Positions 48,733-56,910 of a stretch of DNA of 64,000 bases are shown here, in pieces; positions within the stretch are counted from its first letter, which is position 1; every line of letters starts with the position of its first letter. Under the pieces are notes generated by a model, which ran no database searches, was not told the origin of the DNA, and saw only the letters and a program-made list of their open reading frames with translations. The DNA comes from Actinomycetes bacterium. Lineage in GTDB: Bacteria; Actinomycetota; Thermoleophilia; Solirubrobacterales; 70-9. The position numbers were made by a program, and so were the translations under genes. The DNA is taken from assembly GCA_016861045.1 (NCBI GenBank), contig BOKP01000001.1:685529-749528 (forward strand). The letters are read 5' to 3'.

Positions 48733-50367
48733 TCAGGTGCCGACGAGCTCCGCCGCCGCTTCCCGCGATTCCCGCGGCGGCACGCGCTCCATCGCGCGCT
48801 CGACCAGGGCCGTGATCGTCAGCGACGGGTTGACGCCGAGGTTGGTCGGGAGCACCGACCCATCGCACACCATGAGGTTGTCGTAGCCGTGCACGTTCAG
48901 ATCGGCGTCGACGACTCCGTGGTCGGCGTCCGCCCCGATGACCGCGCCGCCGAGGAAGTGGGCGGTGACGGGAGTGCAGAGCGCCGCCTCGAACACCGCA
49001 GCCTGGGGCGTGCCGCCCATCTTCTCGGCAAGGCGCCGGGCGACATCGTAGGCGGCCGGGATGGGCTGCGGGCGGGGCTCGCCGGGATCCGGCTCGGTCT
49101 GGAGCAGGACCGTGCCGTCGCGCAGTCGTCGCCACGGGCGTAGCCGGATCGACGAGTTGAGCGACTGCATGACGATGAACAGCAACGTCCGGCGCGACCA
49201 GCGGCGCGGGTTGCTCGCGCGGATCAGCATCCGCGGGTGTCGCAGGGCCGCCAGCGCGAACCGCAGCGGTTGCGTTGCGCGGCGGCCGGGGTCGACGAGG
49301 AGCGAGAACAGCGATGCGTTGAAGTCCCCACCGGTGCCGTAGACCACCGGCTCGAGATGCGTGCTCTCGTCGAGCCAGATGCTCGAGGAGATGCAGACCG
49401 AGTCCGAGAGGTCGAAGCGATCGTCGGGCGCGGTCACGGCGAGCACCGATTCCGAGTTGGTGCGCACGCGTTCGCCCAGTCGCGGCGAGAGCACGTTGAG
49501 CGAGCCGTTCAGGCGGCAGCGTTGCAGCAGCTTGTTCGTGCCGAGCGTGCCGGCCGCGACGACGACGGCGCGGGCGGTCATCGTGCGGCGGTTCCGAAAA
49601 AGCGCGTTGCCCGGGGTCACGCTCGTTACGGCGAAGCCCTCGCTTCCGTCGCCGCTGCGGCCGAGCGGGCGGATGTCGGTTGCCAGTCGCTCGGGCAGGA
49701 TCCTGACTCCGAGGCGCTCGGCGAAGTAGAGGTAGTTCTTGGTCAGGAGGTTCTTCGCGCCCTCGCGGCATCCGACCATGCAGTTGCCGCAGCGCGTGCA
49801 GCCGGTGCGCGGTGGCCCCGCTCCGCCGAAGTACGGATCGTCGACCGTCTCCCCCGGGGGGCCCAGGAAGGCTCCCACCATCGGCTTCGAGTACGTGTCG
49901 GCGACGCCGAGATCCTCGGCGACGTCGATGATCAGGCGGTCGCCGATGCCGTCGCGCTCGTAGCGCATGACGCCCAGCATGCGCTCCGCCTCCTCGTAAT
50001 GGGCCGGCAGCTCGGCCCGCCAGTCCGCGAGGCCTGCCCAGAGCGGGTCGTCGAAGGTTCGGTCCGGCGCCCGCAGCAACACCATCGAATACACCAGAGA
50101 CCCGCCGCCGACCCCCGATCCGGAGAGCACGGTGATGTCCTTGAACGGAGAGACGCGCAGCATCCCGCGAAGCTTCAGCAGTGGCAGCCAGAACGCCCGC
50201 GGGACCTGCCAGGTCGTCTGCGGCATGTCGGCGTCCTCGTAGCGGCGGCCGCACTCCAGCATCGTCACGCTGTAGCCCTTCTCGGCGAGGCGCAGCGCGG
50301 CGGTGCTGCCGCCGAAGCCGGACCCGACGATGATGTAGTCGGAGTCGTAGCGGCTCATCGCGCTCAC
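48733..50367 (-). CDS. GMC-type FAD oxidoreductase (cholesterol oxidase-like)
   Basis: 544 residues. FAD-binding IIVGSGFGGSTAALRLAEKGYSVTMLECG at the N terminus, ITVLSGSGVGGGSLVYSMVLLR, a four-Cys segment CTRCGNCMVGCREGAKN near residue 190, TARAVVVAAGTLGTNKLLQRC, and the C-terminal HFLGGAVIGADADHGVVDADLNVHGYDNLMVCDGSVLPTNLGVNPSLTITALVERAM typical of cholesterol oxidase ChoD and related GMC enzymes. Its GTG overlaps the aldehyde dehydrogenase stop by 4 bp (an ATG lies 9 bp later). It may oxidise a sterol or other polycyclic alcohol; this is inference. Confidence 0.88.
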   Translation of the reverse strand: MSAMSRYDSDYIIVGSGFGGSTAALRLAEKGYSVTMLECGRRYEDADMPQTTWQVPRAFWLPLLKLRGMLRVSPFKDITVLSGSGVGGGSLVYSMVLLRAPDRTFDDPLWAGLADWRAELPAHYEEAERMLGVMRYERDGIGDRLIIDVAEDLGVADTYSKPMVGAFLGPPGETVDDPYFGGAGPPRTGCTRCGNCMVGCREGAKNLLTKNYLYFAERLGVRILPERLATDIRPLGRSGDGSEGFAVTSVTPGNALFRNRRTMTARAVVVAAGTLGTNKLLQRCRLNGSLNVLSPRLGERVRTNSESVLAVTAPDDRFDLSDSVCISSSIWLDESTHLEPVVYGTGGDFNASLFSLLVDPGRRATQPLRFALAALRHPRMLIRASNPRRWSRRTLLFIVMQSLNSSIRLRPWRRLRDGTVLLQTEPDPGEPRPQPIPAAYDVARRLAEKMGGTPQAAVFEAALCTPVTAHFLGGAVIGADADHGVVDADLNVHGYDNLMVCDGSVLPTNLGVNPSLTITALVERAMERVPPRESREAAAELVGT

Positions 50368-51965
50368 ACCCGGGGGATCAGCCGAAGCAGCCGCAGGCCC
50401 TGCGTCATCACCGCCGCGTACGGCGCAGCCGGGGTGCCCGCGTCAGGCGTCAGCGGCAAGAGCCGCTGGGAGGCGACGGTCTGGGGCTCGGTGTACTTGA
50501 GGATCCCGTGCCCGCCATGGCGGCGTCCCATCCCGGACTGCTTCATGCCGCCCATCGGCGCATCGATCGAGCCGAAGGCCGCCGCATAGGGCTCGTTGAT
50601 GTTCACCGTGCCCGCCTTGATCCGTGTAGCGAGCGCGCGCGCCGCCGCGATCTTCCCGGCGTAGATGCTCGCGTTGAGGCCGTAGGCCGAGTCGTTGATC
50701 CGCTCGATCGCCTCGTCGATGTCGTCGTACCGGTACACCTCGAGCAGCGGCCCGAAGGTCTCGTTGGCGTGGCAGTCCATCTCCGGCGTGACGCCGGTGA
50801 GCACGGTCGGCTCGAAGAACAGCGGGCCGACATCCGGTCGCGCCCGCCCGCCGGCGACGACGGAGGCGCCCTTGGCGACGGCGTCGTCGAGATGGGCGAT
50901 CGTCGCCTCGACCTGCTTGCGCGAGATCATCGAGCCGACGTCGGCGTTCCAGTCGAGGTCGCCGCCGAGCCGCAGCTTGCCCACCTGCTCGGCGAGTCGC
51001 TTCAGGTAGCCGTCGTACAGGGAGCGATGCACGTAGATGCGCTCCATCGCGATGCACAGCTGGCCGGCGTTTCCGAACGCTCCGCTGACGGTTCCGGAGA
51101 CGGCGCGCTCCAGCCCGGCGTCCGGCAGGACCAGCATCGCGTTCTTGCCGCCTAGCTCCATCGAGCAGCCGATCAATCGCTCTCCGCAACGGGCCGCGAG
51201 CTTGCGGCCGGTCGCCGTCGAGCCGGTGAACATGAGGAAGTCGGCGCGCTCCACGATCGCGCCGCCGACGAGCGGGCCGTCCCCCGTGACCACCTGCGCC
51301 AACCCGGGCGGCAATCCCGCCTGCTCGAGCAGCTCGTAGCCCCAGAGCGCGGAAAGCGGCGTCTGGGCGTCCGGTTTGACGACGACTCCGTTTCCGGCGA
51401 TAAGCGCCGCCAGCGCGTCGGTCACACCCATCGTGAGCGGGTAATTCCAGGGCGTGATGAACCCGCACACGCCGACCGGGACGTGGTGCTCGTGCGCGCG
51501 CGTGAGCACCGGGATCGCGCCGGAGCGACGCCTGACGCGCAGGTGCGCCGGCGCGTGCTTGCCGTAGTAGCGCGCGGTCGTGGCGGTGGCCATCACCTCC
51601 TCGAACGCGTTCAGGCGAGACTTACCGCTCTCGAGCTGGATCAGATCGAGCACCTCGCGCTGGCGGGAGAGCAGCAGCTCATGGAAGCGAAGGAGGACCC
51701 GCGCCCGGCGGCGCGCGGGCCAGCGCGCCCACTCGGCCTGAGCCGACCGCGACCGCCTCATGGCGGCCTCGACATCCCCCTCCTCGCACGCCGGCAGCAG
51801 CGCCACCCGCTCACCGGTCACCGGTGAGCGGACCTCGAACCTCTCCCCGTCGGCTTCTGCGACGCGGACCCGGCGGACGAGCCGCGCGATCTGCTGGGCG
51901 CGCTCCTCCCCGACCAGCAAGGCGGTGGGGTCCGGGATAGCGGTGGAAGTCGTGTCTACGGCCAC
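50364..51965 (-). CDS. Succinate-semialdehyde dehydrogenase-like aldehyde dehydrogenase
   Basis: 533 residues of the ALDH superfamily: FITPWNYPLTMGVTDALAAL, KPDAQTPLSALWGYELLEQAG, FTGSTATGRKLAARCG, catalytic Glu in MELGGKNAMLVLPD and catalytic Cys in FGNAGQLCIAMERIYVH. The C terminus ends in a short amphipathic tail (MTQGLRLLRLIPRV). The closest described group is GabD2-type succinic semialdehyde dehydrogenase. AAGGAGG lies 7 nt before the GTG at 51965. It is the first gene of a coupled pair with the GMC oxidoreductase, which suggests an alcohol-to-acid oxidation route. Confidence 0.88.
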   Translation of the reverse strand: MAVDTTSTAIPDPTALLVGEERAQQIARLVRRVRVAEADGERFEVRSPVTGERVALLPACEEGDVEAAMRRSRSAQAEWARWPARRRARVLLRFHELLLSRQREVLDLIQLESGKSRLNAFEEVMATATTARYYGKHAPAHLRVRRRSGAIPVLTRAHEHHVPVGVCGFITPWNYPLTMGVTDALAALIAGNGVVVKPDAQTPLSALWGYELLEQAGLPPGLAQVVTGDGPLVGGAIVERADFLMFTGSTATGRKLAARCGERLIGCSMELGGKNAMLVLPDAGLERAVSGTVSGAFGNAGQLCIAMERIYVHRSLYDGYLKRLAEQVGKLRLGGDLDWNADVGSMISRKQVEATIAHLDDAVAKGASVVAGGRARPDVGPLFFEPTVLTGVTPEMDCHANETFGPLLEVYRYDDIDEAIERINDSAYGLNASIYAGKIAAARALATRIKAGTVNINEPYAAAFGSIDAPMGGMKQSGMGRRHGGHGILKYTEPQTVASQRLLPLTPDAGTPAAPYAAVMTQGLRLLRLIPRV

Positions 51966-51986
51966 GTGTCAACCTCCTTCAGGCAA

Positions 51987-52009
51987 CCGGTCGGCGGTCA
52001 ATAGACCGG
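51987..52009. promoter_or_regulatory. Inverted repeat CCGGTC-N11-GACCGG upstream of the dehydrogenase
   Basis: Perfect 6-bp arms at 51987-51992 and 52004-52009, 22 bp upstream of the dehydrogenase start codon. A TTGACC sequence on the minus strand lies inside the spacer. Position and symmetry suit a repressor operator; the regulator is unknown, and the adjacent AraC gene is only a remnant. Confidence 0.35.
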
Positions 52010-52082
52010 CCTCCCCGTGGTGCGTTTGGCGACGCCACCCTCGTCAGCATGAGCGCCGGGTCCGGCACCGGCAGGGAGACGG

Positions 52083-52277
52083 AAGCCATTCTACGAGCAG
52101 GCATACCGCTATCTGACCGAGACCTCCATCCCGATCGGTGGGATCGCCGCTCACCTGGGCTACTCCGAGCAGAGCTCGCTGACCCGGGCATGCCGGGACT
52201 GGTTCGACGTTTCGCCGCTGGCCCTGAGGCGCCAGGCCCGCCGCGTCACGATCGGATCCCGACCGACGCCACCATGA
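52083..52277 (+). pseudogene. AraC-family regulator remnant (C-terminal helix-turn-helix only)
   Basis: A stop-terminated frame reads KPFYEQAYRYLTE, then TSIPIGGIAAHLGYSEQSSL and TRACRDWFDVSPLALRRQAR, ending at TGA 52275-52277. This is the second helix-turn-helix of an AraC/XylS protein (GYSEQSSLTRACRDWFDVSPLALRR matches the family signature). An in-frame stop lies at 52050-52052 and no start codon precedes the homology, so the N-terminal domain and first helix-turn-helix are gone. The rest of 51966-52303 holds only the dehydrogenase promoter region. Confidence 0.75.
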
Positions 52278-52303
52278 GGCCGATCCCTCAGGACGGCGGG
52301 CGG

Positions 52304-53296
52304 TCAGCCTGGCCGGCGGTCTCGGCTGGCTGGTTGCTTCGCGTCGATCATTCCCTGATCGACCAGCCAGCGCTCGGTTCGCCGCATCCCCTCTTCCAGG
52401 TCGACTTTCGGCTCATAGCCGAGCACCCGCCGCGCCTTCTCGATGCTGTAGCCGCCGTTGCGCGCGAGCATCCGCATCGTCTGGGCGCTCGCCTCGCTGG
52501 GTTTTCCGACGAGCCGGCTTCCGGCGCCGACCAGACCGCCCGCTCCCGCCGCCAGCGGCGTGGGCAGGGTCCAGATCGGCGCTCCGCCCAGCATGCGCGC
52601 GTAGTGGCCGAAGAAGTCCCGGGCCGGCAGCGAAACCCCGTCACCGACGGTGAAGACCTGGCCGGCCGCGGCGTCGGTCTCGCCCGCGGCGACCAGCCCG
52701 TCGACCAGGTTGTCGATATAGACGGGGCTGAACACGCCGCGACCACTCGCCGGCAGCAGGAACTGGCGCGAGCGCAGCATCTGCACCGGGACGATCGTCC
52801 ACGGGCGTGAGCCGGGGCCGTACACGTCAGCCGGGCGGACGATCGTGCACTCGAGCTCGCCGGCCGCGTGCGCCTGCAGCACGACCTGCTCGGAGGCGAT
52901 CTTGGTGTCGACGTAGTGGTTGCCGTTGGGCCGCACGGGATGGGTTTCGCTGGCCTGCGGGGGCAGGTCGAAGCCGAACGCGGCGGTCGAGGAGAGGTGG
53001 ACGAAGCGCCCGCTGCCCGCCGCCGCCTCGATCACGCGCCGCGTGCCGAGGACGTTGACGCGCCAGAAATCGTCGGCGTCGCCAACGTTGGAGACGACCG
53101 CCGCGGTGTGGAATATGACGTCGGCGTCGCGCATCCGCTCGCTCCACGCACCCGGCTTCAGGATGTCCCCGGCGACCACTCCAAGCTCGCCGTCGGCTTC
53201 ACGGTCGACGCCGGCGACCTGCGCACCGGCCTGCCGGTAGCGTTCGAGCAGGCTGCGCCCGATGAACCCGAGCGCCCCTGTGGCAAAGACCTTCAT
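52304..53296 (-). CDS. NAD-dependent epimerase/dehydratase (3-beta-HSD-like extended SDR)
   Basis: 330 residues. Cofactor loop FATGALGFIGRSLLERYRQAG, acidic VDREADGE binding NAD ribose, FHTAAVVSNVGDADDFWRVNVLGTRRVIEAA, catalytic Ser in HLSSTAAFG and the YxxxK pair in HYVDTKIASE, then VRPADVYGPGSRPW and SPVYIDNLVDGLVAAGE. The C-terminal part (EKARRVLGYEPKVDLEEGMRRTERWL) is typical of 3-beta-hydroxysteroid dehydrogenase/epimerase proteins. Together with the GMC oxidase it hints at sterol-like substrates. It is transcribed in the same direction as the dehydrogenase pair but separated by the AraC remnant. Confidence 0.88.
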   Translation of the reverse strand: MKVFATGALGFIGRSLLERYRQAGAQVAGVDREADGELGVVAGDILKPGAWSERMRDADVIFHTAAVVSNVGDADDFWRVNVLGTRRVIEAAAGSGRFVHLSSTAAFGFDLPPQASETHPVRPNGNHYVDTKIASEQVVLQAHAAGELECTIVRPADVYGPGSRPWTIVPVQMLRSRQFLLPASGRGVFSPVYIDNLVDGLVAAGETDAAAGQVFTVGDGVSLPARDFFGHYARMLGGAPIWTLPTPLAAGAGGLVGAGSRLVGKPSEASAQTMRMLARNGGYSIEKARRVLGYEPKVDLEEGMRRTERWLVDQGMIDAKQPASRDRRPG

Positions 53297-53352
53297 CGCT
53301 TCGATCCTCCTCGGGTGTGGGGGTGAGATCGGTCGGAATGCGCCCCGGGGGC

Positions 53353-53370
53353 GCCGGCGAAGCCGCCGGC
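53353..53370 (-). terminator. Hairpin downstream of tRNA-Leu
   Basis: A 7-bp perfect GC stem (GCCGGCG/CGCCGGC) with a 4-base loop lies 9 bp past the tRNA-Leu 3' end on the minus strand. There is no T-tract, as is common in very GC-rich genomes. Confidence 0.5.
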
Positions 53371-53378
53371 CTGTCCGA

Positions 53379-53465
<87 letters not shown>

Positions 53466-53544
53466 GAGGGGCGGCCATTGTAGGCGGCGCCGCGCTTCGC
53501 CGCCGCCTCGGGATTGATTCCATCCGCGGGTCCGGCTACCCTGC

Positions 53545-53556
53545 GAACATGTGTTC
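53545..53556. promoter_or_regulatory. LexA (SOS) box
   Basis: GAACATGTGTTC is a perfect palindrome matching the Gram-positive/actinobacterial SOS consensus GAAC-N4-GTTC. It lies 79 bp upstream of lexA, just after a TACCCT-like -10, and so should mediate LexA autorepression. Confidence 0.9.
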
Positions 53557-53634
53557 CCAGGCCGACCGGGCCCCACTCGAGCCTGGCGCGGCCGCCGTCC
53601 CGATTCAAAGCCGCCCAGGAGGACCCAGCCGACG

Positions 53635-54240
53635 ATGGATCTGAACCTGACCAAGCGCCAGAGCGAGATCTTCGACTTCATCAAGGGCCACCTCGACAAG
53701 ACCGGCTACCCGCCGACGGTGCGCGAGATCGGCAGCGCCCTCGGGCTGCACTCGCCATCGACCGTGCACGCCCACCTCGCCAAGCTCGAGCGCTCCGGGG
53801 TGCTGCGCCGCGACCCGTCGAAGCCGCGCGCGATCGAGATCCTCGTCGAGCGGACGAAGCGGGTCATGCGCCCGTCGATCCCGCTCGTCGGCCGGGTCGC
53901 CGCGGGGGCCCCGATCCTCGCCGAGGAGAACATCGAGGACCAGCTCGAGATTCCGGCGATGATCGGCGCCGACGACGGCGACTACGCGCTCGAGGTCCGC
54001 GGCGACTCGATGCGCGACGCCGGCATCCTCGGCGGCGACTACGTCGTCGTCCACCCGGTCGACGACGCCGACGACGGCGAGATCGTCGTCGCGATGCTCG
54101 AGGGCGAGGCGACCGTCAAGCGCCTGTTCCGCGACGGCGAGTCGGTTCGGCTCGAGCCCGAGAACCCCGCCTACGAGCCGATCGTCAGCGCCGACGTCGA
54201 GGTGCTTGGCAGGGTGATCGGCGTCTTCCGCAAGGTCTGA
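53635..54240 (+). CDS. lexA: SOS repressor LexA
   Basis: 201 residues. The N-terminal winged helix (LTKRQSEIFDFIKGHLDKTGYPPTVREIGSALGLHSPSTVHAHLAKLE) is followed by the S24 self-cleaving domain. The scissile bond is A90-G91 in VAAGAPI, the nucleophile S125 in RGDSM and the general base K162 in ATVKRLF. RecA filaments trigger cleavage, releasing SOS genes. CAGGAGGA precedes the ATG at 53635. A perfect SOS box in the promoter indicates autoregulation. A strong hairpin follows the gene. Confidence 0.97.
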   Translation: MDLNLTKRQSEIFDFIKGHLDKTGYPPTVREIGSALGLHSPSTVHAHLAKLERSGVLRRDPSKPRAIEILVERTKRVMRPSIPLVGRVAAGAPILAEENIEDQLEIPAMIGADDGDYALEVRGDSMRDAGILGGDYVVVHPVDDADDGEIVVAMLEGEATVKRLFRDGESVRLEPENPAYEPIVSADVEVLGRVIGVFRKV

Positions 54241-54281
54241 GGCGCCTCCGCGCCGGCCCGGCCCGCGCCGGGGCGGACGTG

Positions 54282-54311
54282 GAGAGGGCCCCGGTCGCCC
54301 GGGGCCCTCTC
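54282..54311. terminator. Bidirectional hairpin terminator between lexA and rnpB
   Basis: A 13-bp GC-rich perfect stem (54282-54294 with 54299-54311) with a 4-base loop sits 41 bp after the lexA stop and 5 bp past the rnpB 3' end. It can serve both converging transcripts. Confidence 0.75.
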
Positions 54312-54315
54312 GGTA

Positions 54316-54671
54316 GCGGGTCGCTAAGCCGGATCCTGTCTGGCGCGACCATCCATCTCGACGGGGCCTGAGCCCCGAAGGGACCGCGTTCGCCGCGGTC
54401 CTGCGGCCCACCTGGACCTCTCCGGGCCGGGTCGTCGGTCCTGCTTGGCCTTGCACCGGGCGGGGTTTGCCCGGCCGCCGCGTCGCCGCGGCGCCGGTGC
54501 GCTCTTACCGCACCATTTCACCTTTGCCTGTGCGCCCGGGGGCGCCATCGGCCGTGTGTTTCTGTGGCACTTTCCCGCGGGTTTCCCCGGGTGGGCGTTA
54601 CCCACCGCCGTTGCCCTGTGGTGTCCGGACTTTCCTCGAGGGATACCTCCCCCGCGATCGCGTTGACCCGC
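54316..54671 (-). ncRNA. rnpB: RNase P RNA (class A)
   Basis: On the minus strand the sequence has the universal RNase P landmarks: GAGGAAAGTCCGGAC near the 5' end (54623-54637) and ACAGGATCCGGCTTAG near the 3' end (54324-54339). The ends pair as P1 (GCGGGTC at 54671-54665 with GACCCGC at 54322-54316), which sets the limits at about 356 nt. It is the catalytic RNA that matures tRNA 5' ends. It is commonly found alone, and here lies between lexA and the AhpD-like gene. Confidence 0.93.
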
Positions 54672-54743
54672 AGCCCGATCTTAGACCGTTCCGCCCGCCC
54701 GGCGGCACCGGCCGGCTCGCCCTCCGGCTCCCGCCCGCCGCCG

Positions 54744-55310
54744 TCAGGCGGCGGCGGGGAGGACGGAGGCGTCGATCTGGTCCTGGGGCAGGCCGGCGGC
54801 GTTGGCGACGTGGCTCTGGAACTCCTGCAGGGCGGCCTCGCCGAGCGCCTCGAGGAGCTGCTCGTCCGTCCATCCGGCCTCCCGCGCCTCCTCCAGCAGG
54901 TGATGGGGCGGGTGCCCGTCGGCCTCGATCGTGCCCTTCAGGAACGCCAGCAGCGCGCCCTCCTTCGGCTCGCCGGAGGCGAAGCCGCGGGCCTGCGAGA
55001 TCTCGTCGAGGCCGATGCCGCTGAGCCGCGCCGAGCGGGCGTGCTGGGCGACGCTGTAGCCGTCGCCGCGGCGCTCGGCGACGGCCAGGCCGATCCGGAT
55101 CGCGGTGGCGGGGGGCAGGTCGCCGGCGTGGAGCTCGGAGCGCAGTCGCGCGAACGCGCGCAGCGTCGCCGGCGAGCCGGCGAGGACGCCGACCAGCTTC
55201 GAGACCTCGCCCCCGGAGGTCGTGATGCTCTTCAGCAGGCGCTCGCTGCCCGCCGGGGCGGTGAGCTCGTCGTGGATGTCGAAGCGAGCGTAGTCGGTCT
55301 TGACGGTCAT
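54744..55310 (-). CDS. AhpD/carboxymuconolactone decarboxylase-like protein without cysteines
   Basis: 188 residues with the all-helical CMD/AhpD fold: LPPATAIRIGLAVAERRGDGYSVAQHARSARLSGIGLDEI in the core. In AhpD the active site is ExxxCxxCxxxH. Here the histidine is kept (H90) but the two cysteines read D83 and S86, and the whole protein has no cysteine. It therefore cannot work as a thiol peroxidase in the known way. Homologues in the family also act as decarboxylases or have no known reaction. A well-formed promoter with a palindromic operator precedes it (55382-55427). Confidence 0.82.
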   Translation of the reverse strand: MTVKTDYARFDIHDELTAPAGSERLLKSITTSGGEVSKLVGVLAGSPATLRAFARLRSELHAGDLPPATAIRIGLAVAERRGDGYSVAQHARSARLSGIGLDEISQARGFASGEPKEGALLAFLKGTIEADGHPPHHLLEEAREAGWTDEQLLEALGEAALQEFQSHVANAAGLPQDQIDASVLPAAA

Positions 55311-55381
55311 GGCGGCAACTCCAAGGTCGGTTCGGCCCCGATGTCGCGGATCGAGGCCTTTACTTTACTTTTAGCCAGTTA

Positions 55382-55427
55382 CTTACCTTGCGTAAGCAGT
55401 TATACCGGGGGCCGCGGCGGCATTCAA
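55382..55427 (-). promoter_or_regulatory. Sigma-70-type promoter with operator for the AhpD-like gene
   Basis: On the minus strand TTGAAT (55427-55422) and TATAAC (55404-55399) are separated by exactly 17 bp. A CTTAC-N5-GTAAG palindrome (55382-55396) lies across the expected transcription start. The leader beyond it is unusually AT-rich with GTAA repeats. This is the best-formed promoter in the window and implies a repressor acting at the start site. Confidence 0.7.
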
Positions 55428-55529
55428 GGTCCAGGCGCCCCTTCCGGCACCGAGCCATCCCCGGATCCGAGCGGCGGTCGGCCCCGGGGACGGCGCGCCG
55501 CTAGGGTCCCGACGAAGGAGTCAGTGGCG

Positions 55530-56897
55530 ATGAGCGGCGAAGACCCGACCCCGACAGGCCCGCGCACGGCCGACGACGTGATCGCCGAGGTCGAGGAGCG
55601 GAACATCCGCTTCATCCGGCTCTGGTTCACCGACGTGCTCGGCCAGCTCAAGAGCTTCTCGATCAACGCATCCGAGCTCGAGGACGCCTTCGCCGGCGGC
55701 AACGGCTTCGACGGCTCCTCGATCACCGGCTTCAACCCGGTCGAGGAGTCGGACATGCTCGCGGTCCCCGACCCGGCGACCTTCACGACCCTGCCCTGGA
55801 GCCCCGAGGAGCAGCCGACGGGCCGGATGTTCTGCGACATCCAGGTCCCCGGGGGAGAGCCCTACGAGGGCGATCCGCGCTGGATCCTCCGTCGCGCGAT
55901 CGAGCGCGCCCGCGGCATGGGCTTCGACGCGTTCAACGTCGGGCCCGAGCTCGAGTACTTCTACTTCCGCGACGCGAAGCCCGCCGACGGCGTTCCCGAG
56001 GTGCTCGACGAGGGCGGCTACTTCGATCTGACCACGCTCGACGCCGGCTCCGGCGTCCGCCGCGCGACGGTGCTCGCGCTCGAGCGGATGGGCATCCACG
56101 TCGAGTACACCCACCACGAGGTCGGACCCTCCCAGCACGAGGTCGACATGCGCTACAAGGACGCGCTCGCGATGGCCGACGACTGCATGACCTACCGGAT
56201 CACGGTCAAGGAGTACGCGCTCCAGAACGGCTGGCACGCGACATTCATGCCGAAGCCGCTCAACGACGAGAACGGCAGCGGCATGCACGTCCACCAGTCG
56301 CTCGGCCGCGACGGCGCGAACGCGTTCTTCGACCCGAGCGACCAGTACTACCTCTCGCCGGTGGCGAAGCAGTTCATCGCTGGCCAGCTGCGGCACGCGC
56401 GCGAGATCGCGCCGCTGTTCGCGCAGTGGGTCAACTCCTACAAGCGCCTCGTCCCCGGCTTCGAGGCCCCGGTCTACCTGGCCTGGTCGCGTCGCAACCG
56501 CTCGGCGCTGATCAGGGTCCCGCTCTACCACCCGGGCAGGGAGGTGGCGACGCGGGCGGAGCTGCGCTGCCCCGACCCCGCCTGCAACCCCTACCTCTGC
56601 TTCGCGGCGATGCTCCAGGCCGGGCTCGAGGGGATCGAGCACGGATACGAGCTGCCGGAGCCGATGGAGCAGAACCTCTACCACCTCGGGCCCGAGGAGC
56701 GGCACCGGCGCGGGATCGAGCAGCTCCCCGAGAACCTCGGCGAGGCGATCGAGGTCGCGGCCGATTCCGAGCTCGTCCTGAGGATCCTCGGCGAGCACAC
56801 CTTCAACCGGTTCGTCGAGATCAAGCGGCGGGAGTGGGAGCGGTACCGGGTTCGGGTCACGCCCTGGGAGATCTCGGAGTTCCTGCCCGTGCTCTGA
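55530..56897 (+). CDS. glnA: Type I glutamine synthetase
   Basis: 455 residues. Substrate and metal motifs: FDGSSITGFNPVEESDM, FNVGPELEYFYF, HHEVGPSQHEVDMRY, the ATP/glutamate region NGSGMHVHQSL, and SRRNRSALIRVPLYHPGREVATRAELRCPDPACNPYLCFAAML. It condenses glutamate and ammonia. The C-terminal ENLGEA region and the length resemble the GSI-alpha subtype, which is controlled by feedback rather than adenylylation. The arginine used for feedback control in Bacillus GS (GFVRIEESDM) is a proline here. AAGGAG lies 10 nt before the ATG at 55530. Confidence 0.95.
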   Translation: MSGEDPTPTGPRTADDVIAEVEERNIRFIRLWFTDVLGQLKSFSINASELEDAFAGGNGFDGSSITGFNPVEESDMLAVPDPATFTTLPWSPEEQPTGRMFCDIQVPGGEPYEGDPRWILRRAIERARGMGFDAFNVGPELEYFYFRDAKPADGVPEVLDEGGYFDLTTLDAGSGVRRATVLALERMGIHVEYTHHEVGPSQHEVDMRYKDALAMADDCMTYRITVKEYALQNGWHATFMPKPLNDENGSGMHVHQSLGRDGANAFFDPSDQYYLSPVAKQFIAGQLRHAREIAPLFAQWVNSYKRLVPGFEAPVYLAWSRRNRSALIRVPLYHPGREVATRAELRCPDPACNPYLCFAAMLQAGLEGIEHGYELPEPMEQNLYHLGPEERHRRGIEQLPENLGEAIEVAADSELVLRILGEHTFNRFVEIKRREWERYRVRVTPWEISEFLPVL

Positions 56898-56910
56898 TCC
56901 GCCCGGCGGG

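Noticed and set aside
46072-49143. A very long plus-strand open frame (over 1000 codons) opposite the secreted hydrolase
   Set aside because: It mirrors the codon phase of the well-supported minus-strand hydrolase and oxidoreductase genes, is extremely Arg/Gly/Asp/Val-rich, has no domain and no ribosome site. It is a product of high GC.
51808-51832. Palindromic CACCGGTCACCGGTG-like sequence inside the aldehyde dehydrogenase gene
   Set aside because: It encodes the conserved SPVTGERV stretch of the enzyme and its symmetry follows from codon choice.
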